A stretch of 64,000 nt of DNA, taken from Cellulomonas shaoxiangyii (GTDB lineage: Bacteria > Actinomycetota > Actinomycetes > Actinomycetales > Cellulomonadaceae). The notes under the pieces were generated by a model. That model saw nothing but the letters and a program-made list of their open reading frames with translations. It did no database searches and was not told the origin of the DNA. Location: positions 1,984,001 to 2,048,000 of the forward strand of contig NZ_CP039291.1 in the NCBI RefSeq assembly GCF_004798685.1, read 5' to 3'. A program made the translations under genes and the position numbers. Shown here one piece after another: positions 53,641 through 63,123 of this stretch. Each line of letters opens with the position of its first letter. Positions within the stretch are counted from its first letter, which is position 1.

Positions 53641-54881
53641 GGATCGCGATGGTGTCGGAGCACGCGAGCCCGCTGGCGGTGCTGGGCGGCGTCGACGCGG
53701 GCGGCCAGAACGTCCACGTCGCGGCGCTCACCGGCGCGCTGGCCGAGCGCGGCCACGACGTGACCGTGTACACGCGCCGTGACGACCCGGCACTGCCCGA
53801 GCGCGTCCGCACGGCGCCGGGCGTCGAGGTCGTGCACGTGCCCGCGGGCCCGCCGGCGGCCGTGCCCAAGGACGACCTGCTGCCGTGGATGCCCGACCTC
53901 GGGGCCTGGGTCGCGGCCGACTGGGCGACGCGCGGGGCCCCCGACGTCGTGCACGCGCACTTCTGGATGTCCGGCCTCGCCGCCCTGCACGCGGCCGAGC
54001 CGCACGGCGTGCCGACCGTGCAGACCTACCACGCGCTCGGCTCCGTCAAGCGCCGACACCAGGGCGCGAAGGACACGAGCCCCGCGGGCCGCGTCAGCGC
54101 CGAGGCAGCGATCGGCCGGCGCGTCGACGCCGTCGTTGCGACGTGCAGCGACGAGGTGCGTGAGCTCACGCGCCTCGGCGTGCCCCCCGAGCGCGTCCGG
54201 ACGGTGCCGTGCGGTGTCGACGTCGACCACTTCCGCCCCGTGCCCGGAGCCGCGGGCCCGTTCGCGCGCACGCGCCGGCACCGTCTCGTGTGCCTGGGCC
54301 GGCTGGTCGAGCGCAAGGGCGTCGACACGGTGCTGCGGGCCCTCGCCGGGCTGCCGGACGCCGAGCTCCTGGTCGCCGGCGGCCCGGACCCGGGGGCGCT
54401 CGCCGACGACGCGGAGGCGACGCGCCTGGCGCTGCTCGCCGAGCGCCTGGGCGTCGCCGGACGCGTGCACCTGCTCGGCCGCGTGGGGCACGCCGACGTG
54501 CCCGCGCTGGTGTCGTCGGCCGACCTCGTCGTCGCGACGCCCTGGTACGAGCCGTTCGGCATCGTGCCGCTCGAGGCCGCGGCGTGCGGCGTGCCGGTCG
54601 TGGGCAGCGCGGTCGGCGGTCTGCTCGACTCGGTCGCCGACGGCGTGACGGGCGTGCTCGTGCCGGCGCGCGACCCGGACGCGCTGGCCGCGGCCGTGCG
54701 CGGCCTCCTCGACGATCCCGCCCGCCGCCGGGCGATGGGCGCCGCGGCCCGGCACCGGGCGCTCGCGCGCTACTCGTGGCGGGGCGTCGCGGCGCAGACC
54801 GAGCTGGTGTACCGGTCCCTGACGTCCCCGGCCCGCGCCGCGGAGCGGGTCGAGGACCGGGTCGAGGAGGTGGCGGTGTGA
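53637..54881 (+). CDS. GT4-family glycosyltransferase
   Basis: 414 aa, GT-B fold. It has GGVDAGGQNVHVAALTGAL (acceptor side), VPCGVDVDHFRP, VCLGRLVERKGVDTVLRAL, and the donor-site EPFGIVPLEAAACGVPVV with the conserved E-x7-E. The general pattern resembles sucrose-phosphate-synthase or MshA-like transferases, but the operon context points to a glycan role. ATG overlaps the preceding stop. Confidence 0.9.
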   Translation: MRIAMVSEHASPLAVLGGVDAGGQNVHVAALTGALAERGHDVTVYTRRDDPALPERVRTAPGVEVVHVPAGPPAAVPKDDLLPWMPDLGAWVAADWATRGAPDVVHAHFWMSGLAALHAAEPHGVPTVQTYHALGSVKRRHQGAKDTSPAGRVSAEAAIGRRVDAVVATCSDEVRELTRLGVPPERVRTVPCGVDVDHFRPVPGAAGPFARTRRHRLVCLGRLVERKGVDTVLRALAGLPDAELLVAGGPDPGALADDAEATRLALLAERLGVAGRVHLLGRVGHADVPALVSSADLVVATPWYEPFGIVPLEAAACGVPVVGSAVGGLLDSVADGVTGVLVPARDPDALAAAVRGLLDDPARRRAMGAAARHRALARYSWRGVAAQTELVYRSLTSPARAAERVEDRVEEVAV

Positions 54882-55501
54882 GCGCACGCACGTGGATCGA
54901 GACGCACGACGGCGAGCTCGCCGACGGGCTGCGCAGCCTGCGCCGGCAGGCCGGCACGGTCGAGCGCTGGGGCGCGACGCTCGCCCAGCGCCTCGCCGAC
55001 GGGTCCCGCCTCATGGCCGCGGGCAACGGCGGCAGCGCGGCCGAGGCCCAGCACCTCACGTCGGAGCTCGTGGGCCGGTTCCTCGGGGAACGGCGGCCAC
55101 TGTCGGCGCTGTGCCTGTGCTCGGAGAGCTCGAGCGTCACCGCGATCGTGAACGACTACGGGCTCGAGGAGATGTTCGCGCGGCAGGTGGAGGCGCACGG
55201 GCGCCCGGGCGACGTGCTCGTGCTCCTGTCGACGTCGGGCCGCAGCCCCAACGTGCTGCGCGCGGCCGAGCGGGCGCACGAGGTCGGGGTCGCCGTGTGG
55301 TCGATGACCGGCCCGCGCCCGAACCCGCTCGCGGGCCTGTCCGACGAGGTCCTCGCGGTCGACGCCCCGACGACGGCCGCGATCCAGACGGTCCACCTGG
55401 TGGCGGTGCACGCACTGTGCGCGGCCCTCGACGAGCACCTCGCGCTGCGCCCCGCGGCCGGTGCCCGCCCCGGGGTCGCCGCCGTGGAGGTGCCCGCGTG
55501 A
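54878..55501 (+). CDS. gmhA: Sedoheptulose-7-phosphate isomerase (SIS domain)
   Basis: 207 aa. It converts sedoheptulose 7-phosphate to D-glycero-D-manno-heptose 7-phosphate, the first step of ADP-heptose synthesis. GmhA signatures are present: AAGNGGSAAEAQHLTSELVG, LSTSGRSPNVLRAAE and IQTVHLVAVHALCAAL (the His-bearing catalytic helix). It is directly followed by hldE with a GTGA overlap, which supports the assignment over other SIS isomerases. Confidence 0.92.
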   Translation: MSARTWIETHDGELADGLRSLRRQAGTVERWGATLAQRLADGSRLMAAGNGGSAAEAQHLTSELVGRFLGERRPLSALCLCSESSSVTAIVNDYGLEEMFARQVEAHGRPGDVLVLLSTSGRSPNVLRAAERAHEVGVAVWSMTGPRPNPLAGLSDEVLAVDAPTTAAIQTVHLVAVHALCAALDEHLALRPAAGARPGVAAVEVPA

Positions 55502-57021
55502 GCGGGCGGGCCGAGGCCGCGGGGCGTCCGCACGTCGTCGTCGTCGGCGACGTCGTGCTCGACCGCGACGTCGAGGGGCGCGTCGACCGGCTGTGCCCCG
55601 ACGCCCCGGCACCGGTGCTCGACGTGACGCACGTGCGCGAGAGCCCCGGCGGCGCGGGCCTGACCGCGCTGCTCGCCGCCGAGGGCGCACGCGTCACGCT
55701 CGTCGCACCCGTCGCGGACGACGCGGCCGGGCGGCGTCTGACCGAGCACCTGGGCGGCGTCCTCGACGTGGTGGCCCTGCCGCACGCGGGAGGGACACGG
55801 CGCAAGGTGCGGGTCCGCAGCGCCGCGCACTCGCTCGTCCGCATCGACGACGGCGGCCCCGGCACGCCCGGTGCGGTGCCGGTCGACGCGGTGCGGCGCG
55901 TGCTCGCCGACGCGGACGTCGTGCTCGTCTCCGACTACGGCGCCGGGGTCACCCGGGACGCCGACTTGCGGGCCCTGCTCGCCGAGGCGGCCGCCGCGCG
56001 ACCCGTCGTGTGGGACCCGCACCCCCGGGGCGGCTCGCCCGTGCCGGGGGTGACGCTCGTGACACCGAACCTCGGCGAGGCGCGCGACGCGCTGCGCGAC
56101 GCACCCCCCGGCGCCGACGGCCCGCGCGACCAGCTGGCGCAGCGCCTGCGCGAGCTCTGGCACGCACGCGCCGTCGCGGTCACGGCGGGCGCCGACGGCG
56201 CGTTCGTCGCGGCGGGCGGTGAGACGCAGTACGTCCCGGCCCCGCACGTCGCCGGCGGCGACCCCTGCGGCGCCGGCGACCGGTTCGCCGCGTCCGCGGC
56301 CCTCGCGCTCGCGGCGGGTGCGCTGCCGGCGGAGGCCGTCGGTCGCGGCGTCGCGGACGCGAGCGCGTGGGTCGCGGCGGGCGGCGCCGAGGCGTACCGC
56401 CGGCGCGCGGACGAGGCGCGCGGGCCTGTCCACGCGCCGGACGACGCGACGGCGACCCGGACGGACGCAGCGGCGACCCCGGACGGAGCGCGCACCGCCC
56501 GTCCCGGCCGGACGCACGCCGCCGACGGCGTCCCCGCCGACGAGCTCACCGCCCTCGCCGCGCGCCTGCGTGCGGGCGGCCGGTCGCTCGTCGCCACGGG
56601 CGGCTGCTTCGACATCGTGCACGCCGGCCACGTCGCGACGCTGCAGGCCGCCCGCCGCCTCGGCGACGCGCTGGTCGTGCTGATGAACTCCGACGCGTCC
56701 GTGCGCCGGCTCAAGGGCGAGGGGCGCCCGGTCGTCACGGCGCCCGACCGCGCCCGCGTGCTGGAGGCGCTCGACTGCGTCGCCGCCGTCGTCGTGTTCG
56801 ACGAGGACGACCCGCGGTCCGCCCTCGACCGCCTGCGCCCCGACGTGTGGGCCAAGGGCGGCGACTACGGCGGCGCGCCCCTGCCGGAGGCGGCGACCGT
56901 GCGCGCGCACGGCGGCCGCGTCGTGCTGCTCCCCTACCTCGACGGCCGCTCGACGACGTCGATCATCGCGCGCTCGGGCGCCGTCCTGGCGCCCGCCACC
57001 ACCACCGAGGAGACCGTGTGA
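55498..57021 (+). CDS. hldE: Bifunctional heptose-7-phosphate kinase / heptose-1-phosphate adenylyltransferase
   Basis: 507 aa with the usual HldE order. Residues 10-310 are a PfkB/ribokinase-type kinase with VVVVGDVVLDRDVEG and the GAGD motif at 258-261 (D261 catalytic base). An Ala/Thr/Arg-rich linker of about 45 residues follows. Residues 355-490 are a nucleotidyltransferase with TGGCFDIVHAGHVATLQAAR, where H375-A-G-H378 is the HxGH motif. It phosphorylates heptose 7-phosphate at C1 and, after GmhB action, forms ADP-heptose. The donor base is inferred from HldE similarity; no HddA/HddC-type GDP-heptose genes are seen. Confidence 0.93.
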   Translation: MSGRAEAAGRPHVVVVGDVVLDRDVEGRVDRLCPDAPAPVLDVTHVRESPGGAGLTALLAAEGARVTLVAPVADDAAGRRLTEHLGGVLDVVALPHAGGTRRKVRVRSAAHSLVRIDDGGPGTPGAVPVDAVRRVLADADVVLVSDYGAGVTRDADLRALLAEAAAARPVVWDPHPRGGSPVPGVTLVTPNLGEARDALRDAPPGADGPRDQLAQRLRELWHARAVAVTAGADGAFVAAGGETQYVPAPHVAGGDPCGAGDRFAASAALALAAGALPAEAVGRGVADASAWVAAGGAEAYRRRADEARGPVHAPDDATATRTDAAATPDGARTARPGRTHAADGVPADELTALAARLRAGGRSLVATGGCFDIVHAGHVATLQAARRLGDALVVLMNSDASVRRLKGEGRPVVTAPDRARVLEALDCVAAVVVFDEDDPRSALDRLRPDVWAKGGDYGGAPLPEAATVRAHGGRVVLLPYLDGRSTTSIIARSGAVLAPATTTEETV

Positions 57022-57746
57022 CCAGCACCGCCACGTCCGAGTCCCCCGCCCTGCTCGCCCCGCGCGAGCTCGGCACCGTCCTGGTCACCGGCGGTGCGTC
57101 CGGCCTCGGCGCCGCCGTGGTGGACGCCGTGCTCGCCTCCGGCGGGAAGGTCGGCGTCCTCGACCGCGTCGCCCCGGCCGCCGACGTGCCCCACGTCGAG
57201 GTGGACCTGTCCGACTCGACGGCCGCCGCGGCCGCCGTCGAGGAGCTCGTCCGCCGGGTCGGCGAGCCGACAGCCGTCGTCACGGCCGCGGGTACCGACG
57301 CGTGCGGCCGCCTCGTCGACGTCGACCCCGCGACGTGGGAGAAGGTCGTCGCGGTGAACCTGTTCGGCACGGTCGCGGTCGTGCGCGCCGCGATCCCGTA
57401 CCTGGCGAAGGTGCGCGGCACGGTCGTCACCGTCGCCTCGACGCTCGCGCTGCGCGGTATGAGCGACGCGACGGCGTACAGCGCCTCCAAGTTCGCGGTC
57501 CGCGGGTTCTCGCACGCGCTGGCCGCCGAGCTGGCGGGCAGCGTCGGCGTCACGTGCCTCGTCCCCGGCGGCATGCGCACCGCGTTCTTCGACGGCCGCA
57601 CCGAGCAGTACAGGCCCGGCCCCGACGCGGACCTCAACGACCCGCGCGCCACCGCCGGCGCGGTGCTGACGGCGCTGCGCCAGCCCGTCGGCTCGGAGAT
57701 CCGCGAGCTGCTCGTCATGGCGTCCGGGGAGAGCTCCTGGCCGTGA
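57018..57746 (+). CDS. Short-chain dehydrogenase/reductase
   Basis: 242 aa, classical SDR. The nucleotide site is VLVTGGASGLGAAVVDAVL with an Asp (VLDRV) at the end of beta-2, which favours NAD(H). The catalytic motif is YSASK, preceded by VASTLALRG for the Ser. It does not resemble the extended-SDR epimerase HldD. It may oxidise or epimerise a sugar intermediate of the pathway. GTG overlaps the hldE stop and its own stop overlaps the next GT9 gene. Confidence 0.9.
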   Translation: MTSTATSESPALLAPRELGTVLVTGGASGLGAAVVDAVLASGGKVGVLDRVAPAADVPHVEVDLSDSTAAAAAVEELVRRVGEPTAVVTAAGTDACGRLVDVDPATWEKVVAVNLFGTVAVVRAAIPYLAKVRGTVVTVASTLALRGMSDATAYSASKFAVRGFSHALAAELAGSVGVTCLVPGGMRTAFFDGRTEQYRPGPDADLNDPRATAGAVLTALRQPVGSEIRELLVMASGESSWP

Positions 57747-58711
57747 CGGGTGACGTCCTGGTCCTGCGTGCCCTCGGGCTCGGCGACGCGCTCACCGGCG
57801 TCGCCGCGCTGCGCGGGGTGCGCCGCGCCTGGCCGGACCGGCGGCTCCGGCTCGCCGGTCCGGCCGCCACCGGCTCGTGGCTGCGGGCCCTCGGCGTCGT
57901 CGACGAGGTCCTGGTCACCGACGGCCTGTCGCCGCTCGACTGGCACGGCACCGGCCACGTGGCGGTCAACCTGCACGGACGGGGCCCGCAGAGCCACGCG
58001 GCCCTGGCCGCGACCCGCCCCGAGCGCCTCGTCGCCTACGCGACGCTTGAGCACGCGGACGGGCCGGCGTGGCGCGCGGACGAGCACGAGGTGGCGCGCT
58101 GGTGCCGGCTCGTGACCGCCGCCGGCGGTCCCTGCGACGCCGCGGACCTGCGCCTGCCGGTCGCACCCGACACCACGACGGCGCCCGGCACGGTGCTGCT
58201 CCACCCCGGCGCGGCATCGGGCTCGCGCCGCTGGCCCGCCGACCGCTGGGGCGCCGTGGCGCGTGCCCTCGTGGACGCGGGCCACGACGTGTCCCTCACG
58301 GGCGGCCCCACCGAGCGGGACCTGTGCGCGACCGTCGTCCGCCACGCGGCGCGTCCGGTCCGCGTGCTGGCCGGCACGCTCGACGTGCCCGGGCTGGCCG
58401 CCGTGGTCGCGTCCGCCCGGCTCGTGGTGTGCGGCGACACGGGCGTCGCGCACGTCGCGACGGCGGTCGGCGCACCGTCGGTGCTGCTGTTCGGCCCCAC
58501 GCCGCCGCGGTGGTGGGGGCCCGCCGTCGACGTCGACCGGCACGTCGTGCTGTGGCACGGCGACCCGGCGCGCCCGGGCGACCCCCACGGCACGGCGGTC
58601 GACGCTGCCCTGGCGGCGATCACCGTGGACGAGGTGCTCGCGGCCGCCGCTCCCCTGCTCGCCGCGCCGGTCGAGCCGGGCCGGCGTGCGGGCCTGCGCG
58701 TCGGGCCGTAG
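57743..58711 (+). CDS. GT9-family (heptosyltransferase-like) glycosyltransferase
   Basis: 322 aa, GT-B fold. N-terminus VLVLRALGLGDALTGVAAL is the classic GT9 start; the donor domain has VLLHPGAASGSRRWPADRW, VSLTGGPTERDL and VVCGDTGVAHVATAVGAPSV. Second heptosyltransferase-like gene of the operon, so the product may contain two heptose residues or two heptose-linked steps. Last gene of the overlapping series, ending 11 bases from the convergent epimerase-like gene. Confidence 0.9.
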   Translation: MTGDVLVLRALGLGDALTGVAALRGVRRAWPDRRLRLAGPAATGSWLRALGVVDEVLVTDGLSPLDWHGTGHVAVNLHGRGPQSHAALAATRPERLVAYATLEHADGPAWRADEHEVARWCRLVTAAGGPCDAADLRLPVAPDTTTAPGTVLLHPGAASGSRRWPADRWGAVARALVDAGHDVSLTGGPTERDLCATVVRHAARPVRVLAGTLDVPGLAAVVASARLVVCGDTGVAHVATAVGAPSVLLFGPTPPRWWGPAVDVDRHVVLWHGDPARPGDPHGTAVDAALAAITVDEVLAAAAPLLAAPVEPGRRAGLRVGP

Positions 58712-58722
58712 GAGCCTGCGCG

Positions 58723-59691
<969 letters not shown>

Positions 59692-59968
59692 GCGCACCTC
59701 CGCGTGCGTCGGTCACGCGGGCGCGCGTGACGTCGTCCGTGCTCCTGGGGCGGGCACATCACGAGGCGCGCACCGCCGCGCGCCGGTCCCCGACGCGTTG
59801 CACGGCGACCCTCCCACGGGGCGGTGGCGGCCACCACCGGAGCACGGAGGCGGCGCCGCCGGCCCCCGCGCCCTGGGACCGCTCGCCTCGCACGTCCGAC
59901 GCTCCGGGGGTAGCGTGGACGCGGGTCAGGGCGTGGCCCACGAAGAGTCCTTTTCGTGGAGGAAGCCC

Positions 59969-60613
59969 GTGCACAGCGCACCGGAGCACCCGCACACAGC
60001 GTCCCTGCGGACGCGCCCCAGGGTCGGCCTGTTCACCTACGACGTCCGTGACGACGCCTGGTGGTGGTCCGACGACGTCTACCGCCTGCACGGCTTCCAG
60101 CCGCACGACGTCGTCCCGACCACGGCGCTCGTCCTCGCGCACAAGCACCCCGACGACCGGGACGCGTCCCGCCTGCTGCTGCAGGACGCCGTCGTCACGG
60201 GTGCGCCCGTGGCCAGCGTGCACCGCATCATGGACGCCACCGGGCGTGCCCGCGTCGTCGCCTTCCTCGGCCAGAGCCGGACCGGCGACACGGGCGCGCC
60301 GACGCTCACCGGGTACTTCCTGGACCTGACGGACGAGGTCGGCGAGCGCTCACGCGACGAGGCGAACCGGGACATCGCCGCCTCCGCCGCGCACCGCGCG
60401 CAGATCGAGCAGGCCAAGGGCATCGTGGCGTTCGCGTACGGCGTGGACGCGGAGAGCGCCTTCGGCGTCCTGCGCGCTGCGTCGAACAACGGCAACGTGC
60501 CGATCCGCGAGCTCGCGTCGCAGGTGGTGGCGCGAGTCCGCTCCTTCCGTGGTGACCCGTACCGCGTGTGCGAGTACCTGGCCGAGGCCGCCGGCCTCCC
60601 CCTGCCGCGATGA
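59969..60613 (+). CDS. PAS-ANTAR regulator
   Basis: 214 aa. PAS-like domain at 15-120 (VGLFTYDVRDDAWWWSDDVY, RLHGFQPHDVVPTTAL) and ANTAR domain at about 135-190 (HRAQIEQAKGIVAFAYGV, then SNNGNVPIRELASQVV). Paralogue of the protein at 39619. GTG at 59969 is chosen because GTGGAGGAAG precedes it at good distance. Its stop overlaps the next gene start (ATGA). Confidence 0.85.
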   Translation: MHSAPEHPHTASLRTRPRVGLFTYDVRDDAWWWSDDVYRLHGFQPHDVVPTTALVLAHKHPDDRDASRLLLQDAVVTGAPVASVHRIMDATGRARVVAFLGQSRTGDTGAPTLTGYFLDLTDEVGERSRDEANRDIAASAAHRAQIEQAKGIVAFAYGVDAESAFGVLRAASNNGNVPIRELASQVVARVRSFRGDPYRVCEYLAEAAGLPLPR

Positions 60614-61029
60614 GCCGGTCCCGGATCACCCGCCCCGAGACGCGGATCATCCCGCGCGCGGGTGGTCACGTGACCGTGCGGGTCGAGGGGTTCCACGAGG
60701 GCGACGCCGTGCTGCCCCGGCCCGACCGGCTCGGACGCTTCAAGGTCGAGGTCGCCCGCGACGAGCAGGGGCTGCGCCTGCTCGACGCGCACCGCCGGCC
60801 GATCGGACGCCTCGGGGCGTCCTGGAGCCGCACGCTGGGCGACGAGCTGGCCGCGTGCGAGCGCGACGGCGTCGTCCCCGTCGTGCGCGCCTCGCTGGTG
60901 GGCCCGCGCGGTGAGCGGGACATGTTCGTCCTGCTCGCCTGGCCGAGCCGGCGCACCGCCGTGCCGACGCAGGCCCGGCCGGTGCGCACCGCCGTGGGCG
61001 CGTCCGCATCGGGCTCCGGCGGACGCTGA
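60610..61029 (+). CDS. Hypothetical protein coupled to the ANTAR gene
   Basis: 139 aa, Arg-rich, no signal peptide or membrane segment. It consists of a beta-rich region (VTVRVEGFHEGDAVLPRPDR, FKVEVARDEQGLRLLD, PIGRLGASWSRTL, VPVVRASLVGPRGERDMF) and a disordered tail. The pattern faintly recalls HIRAN-type domains, but I would not assign it. Start overlaps the stop of the PAS-ANTAR gene, so the two are co-expressed. Confidence 0.7.
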   Translation: MSRSRITRPETRIIPRAGGHVTVRVEGFHEGDAVLPRPDRLGRFKVEVARDEQGLRLLDAHRRPIGRLGASWSRTLGDELAACERDGVVPVVRASLVGPRGERDMFVLLAWPSRRTAVPTQARPVRTAVGASASGSGGR

Positions 61030-61048
61030 CCCGCTGACCCGGCGCGCG

Positions 61049-61080
61049 GACGCCCCCGGACCCGTCGGGTCCGGGGCGTC
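61049..61080. terminator. Bidirectional terminator hairpin
   Basis: GACGCCCCCGGACCC pairs with GGGTCCGGGGCGTC (one bulged C) around a short loop, between the convergent hypothetical and YihY genes. Confidence 0.7.
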
Positions 61081-61125
61081 GCGCTGTCGTCGGCGCCGGG
61101 TGGGCGTCGCGGTGCGGCCGACGGC

Positions 61126-62223
61126 TCAGCGGCGGGGGGCGCCGCCGTCCGTCGCCTCGTCCGCGTCGTCCTGCGCCTGCTCGCGCCCGGCGGCCTCGCG
61201 CACCTCACGGCCGCGGCGGACGTCCTCGTCGGCCTTCTCCTTCTTCTTGTCGCTCGCCTTGGTGTCGCGGGGCGGGAGCTGGATGCTGCGCTCCGCCTCG
61301 ATGCCGCCCTGCAGCTCGCGGCCGCGCTCGAGCTCCGCGTCCAGCTCCGCGCCGAACAGCAGCGCGAGGTTGGAGATCCAGAGCCACAGCAGCGCGACGA
61401 TCACGCCGGCGAGCGACCCGTAGGTCTCGTTGTAGCTGGAGAAGTTGGCGACGTAGAACGCGAACCCGAGCGACGCGATCACCCACACGAGGATGGCCAC
61501 GAGCGCGCCGACGCTGACCCAGCGGAACTTCGGCTGCTGCACGTTCGGCGTCGCGTGGTACAGCAGCGCGATGGCGACGGCGACGAGCGCCAGGACGACC
61601 GGCCACTTCGCGATGTTCCACACGGTCACAGCGGCCGCGGACAGGCCGACGGCGTCGCCGATCGCCTCCGCCACCCCGCCGGACAGCACCAGCGCCGCGA
61701 CGACGACCACGGCGATGACGACGAGCGCGATCGTGACGAGGAGCAGGATCGGACGCAGCTTCCAGATCGGCCGGCCCTCGTCGATCTCGTAGATGCGGTT
61801 CATCCCGCGGCTGAACGCGGCCACGTACCCGGAGGCCGACCACAGGGCCGTCACCAGGCCGACGACCAGCGCGAGCCCGGCCGCGGGCGCCTGGGTGAGG
61901 TTCTCGAGGATCGGCTGGATCGTGTCCGTGCCGCCGGGTGCGATGCCCTCGACGAGGTCGAGGATGCGCTGCACGGTCCGCTCGGGGTCCGACACCAGGC
62001 CCAGCAGGGACACGATCGCCAGCAGAGCCGGCGCGATGGCCAGCACGCTGTAGTACGTGAGCGCGGCAGCGAGGTCGGTGCACTGGTCCTTGCCGAACTC
62101 GCGGACCGTCTTGCGCAGCACGTACTTCCAGGACCGGGCCTTGAGGTCGCCGGGCGAGTCGGGCTTGCGCGGGTCGTCGGGCGCGGGGGCCGTGGCGGCC
62201 TTGGACCTCGAGGACGTGTTCAT
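61126..62223 (-). CDS. YihY/virulence factor BrkB family membrane protein
   Basis: 365 aa with six predicted membrane helices. Family marks are DLAAALTYYSVLAIAPALLA, WSASGYVAAFSRGMNRIYE and FAFYVANFSSYNETYGSLAG. The C-terminal tail is long and highly charged (KASDKKKEKADEDVRRG). Function of the family is unsettled; suggested transporter or envelope role. ATG at 62223 follows GGAGGTG. Confidence 0.9.
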   Translation of the reverse strand: MNTSSRSKAATAPAPDDPRKPDSPGDLKARSWKYVLRKTVREFGKDQCTDLAAALTYYSVLAIAPALLAIVSLLGLVSDPERTVQRILDLVEGIAPGGTDTIQPILENLTQAPAAGLALVVGLVTALWSASGYVAAFSRGMNRIYEIDEGRPIWKLRPILLLVTIALVVIAVVVVAALVLSGGVAEAIGDAVGLSAAAVTVWNIAKWPVVLALVAVAIALLYHATPNVQQPKFRWVSVGALVAILVWVIASLGFAFYVANFSSYNETYGSLAGVIVALLWLWISNLALLFGAELDAELERGRELQGGIEAERSIQLPPRDTKASDKKKEKADEDVRRGREVREAAGREQAQDDADEATDGGAPRR

Positions 62224-62325
62224 CGCCGCACCTCCGCGGGGGCTGTCGGGGGGTGGGCCGGTCGTGCGGCAGTGCCGCACGGCGGGCGCCCGCCGACCAG
62301 GGAGCTCCGGTCGGTACGAGCGACG

Positions 62326-63123
62326 CTAGGCGCGGGCGGGGGGCCCCGCCACCGCAGGTGAGGAGCCGGCGGACGGCTCCCAGGCGGCGGACGCGGCGGC
62401 GCGGGAACCGGCGTACCGGTCGAGCACGACGTCGGCGAGCCGGTGGTCGGGGGCGAGCGGTGCGCTCACGACGTCGGCACCCGCCTCGAGCACGCGGTCC
62501 AGGAAGTAGCCCGGCGCCAGCAGGTACGACGCGACGACGACGCGCCCGTCCTGCGCGAGCGTGCCGCGCGCCTCCGCGACGGCCACGGGGACGCGCGGGT
62601 GCGCACCGGCCCCGAAGCCGACGTGCACGGGCCGTCCCAGGTGCTCCTCGAGGCCGGCGGCGGCGGCTCGTACCGCATCGGCCGCGGCCGGGTCGCTGGA
62701 CCCGGCCGCGGCGAGCACGACCGCGTCGGCGTCGGCGAGCCCCGCCTCGGCGAGCCGGTCCGCCAGGATCGCCACGAGCCGCGGGTCCGGCCCGAGCGGG
62801 ACCGATGCGGCGGCGCCCGGCCGGTCCACGGCCGCGGCGACGTCCACCCGGGTGTGGAAGCCGACCGACAGCAGCAGCGGGACGACGACCGCGGGGGCGT
62901 GCGGGAGCACGTCCGCCACGACGTCCGCCACCTCGGGCTGCTGCACGTCGACGAACGCCTCGCGCACGTCGAGGTCGGGGCGTACCCGCGCGACGTCCGT
63001 CAGGATCGAGCGAATCGCCGCGCGGCCCGCGTCGCTGTCCGTGCCGTGGGAGCACCCGACGAGCACGGGCGCGGGGCGCTCGGGGGCGCCGTCGGGCGCG
63101 GCGGACGGGACGGGGACGGTCAT
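62326..63123 (-). CDS. Sirohydrochlorin chelatase-like protein (CbiX type)
   Basis: 265 aa, two-lobed chelatase fold from duplication. Active-site His residues appear in VGCSHGTDSDAG and VPLLLSVGFHTRVD; the second lobe has VVLAAAGSSDP and VVASYLLAPGYFLDRVLE. It would insert iron (or cobalt) into sirohydrochlorin for sirohaem, as needed by nitrite or sulfite reductases. Coupled by an ATGA overlap to the HemD-like gene upstream, consistent with one tetrapyrrole operon. Confidence 0.88.
   Translation of the reverse strand: MTVPVPSAAPDGAPERPAPVLVGCSHGTDSDAGRAAIRSILTDVARVRPDLDVREAFVDVQQPEVADVVADVLPHAPAVVVPLLLSVGFHTRVDVAAAVDRPGAAASVPLGPDPRLVAILADRLAEAGLADADAVVLAAAGSSDPAAADAVRAAAAGLEEHLGRPVHVGFGAGAHPRVPVAVAEARGTLAQDGRVVVASYLLAPGYFLDRVLEAGADVVSAPLAPDHRLADVVLDRYAGSRAAASAAWEPSAGSSPAVAGPPARA

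Noticed and set aside
57018-57746. SDR gene as the missing HldD epimerase
   Set aside because: HldD is an extended SDR of over 300 residues with a different substrate domain; this is a 242-residue classical SDR.
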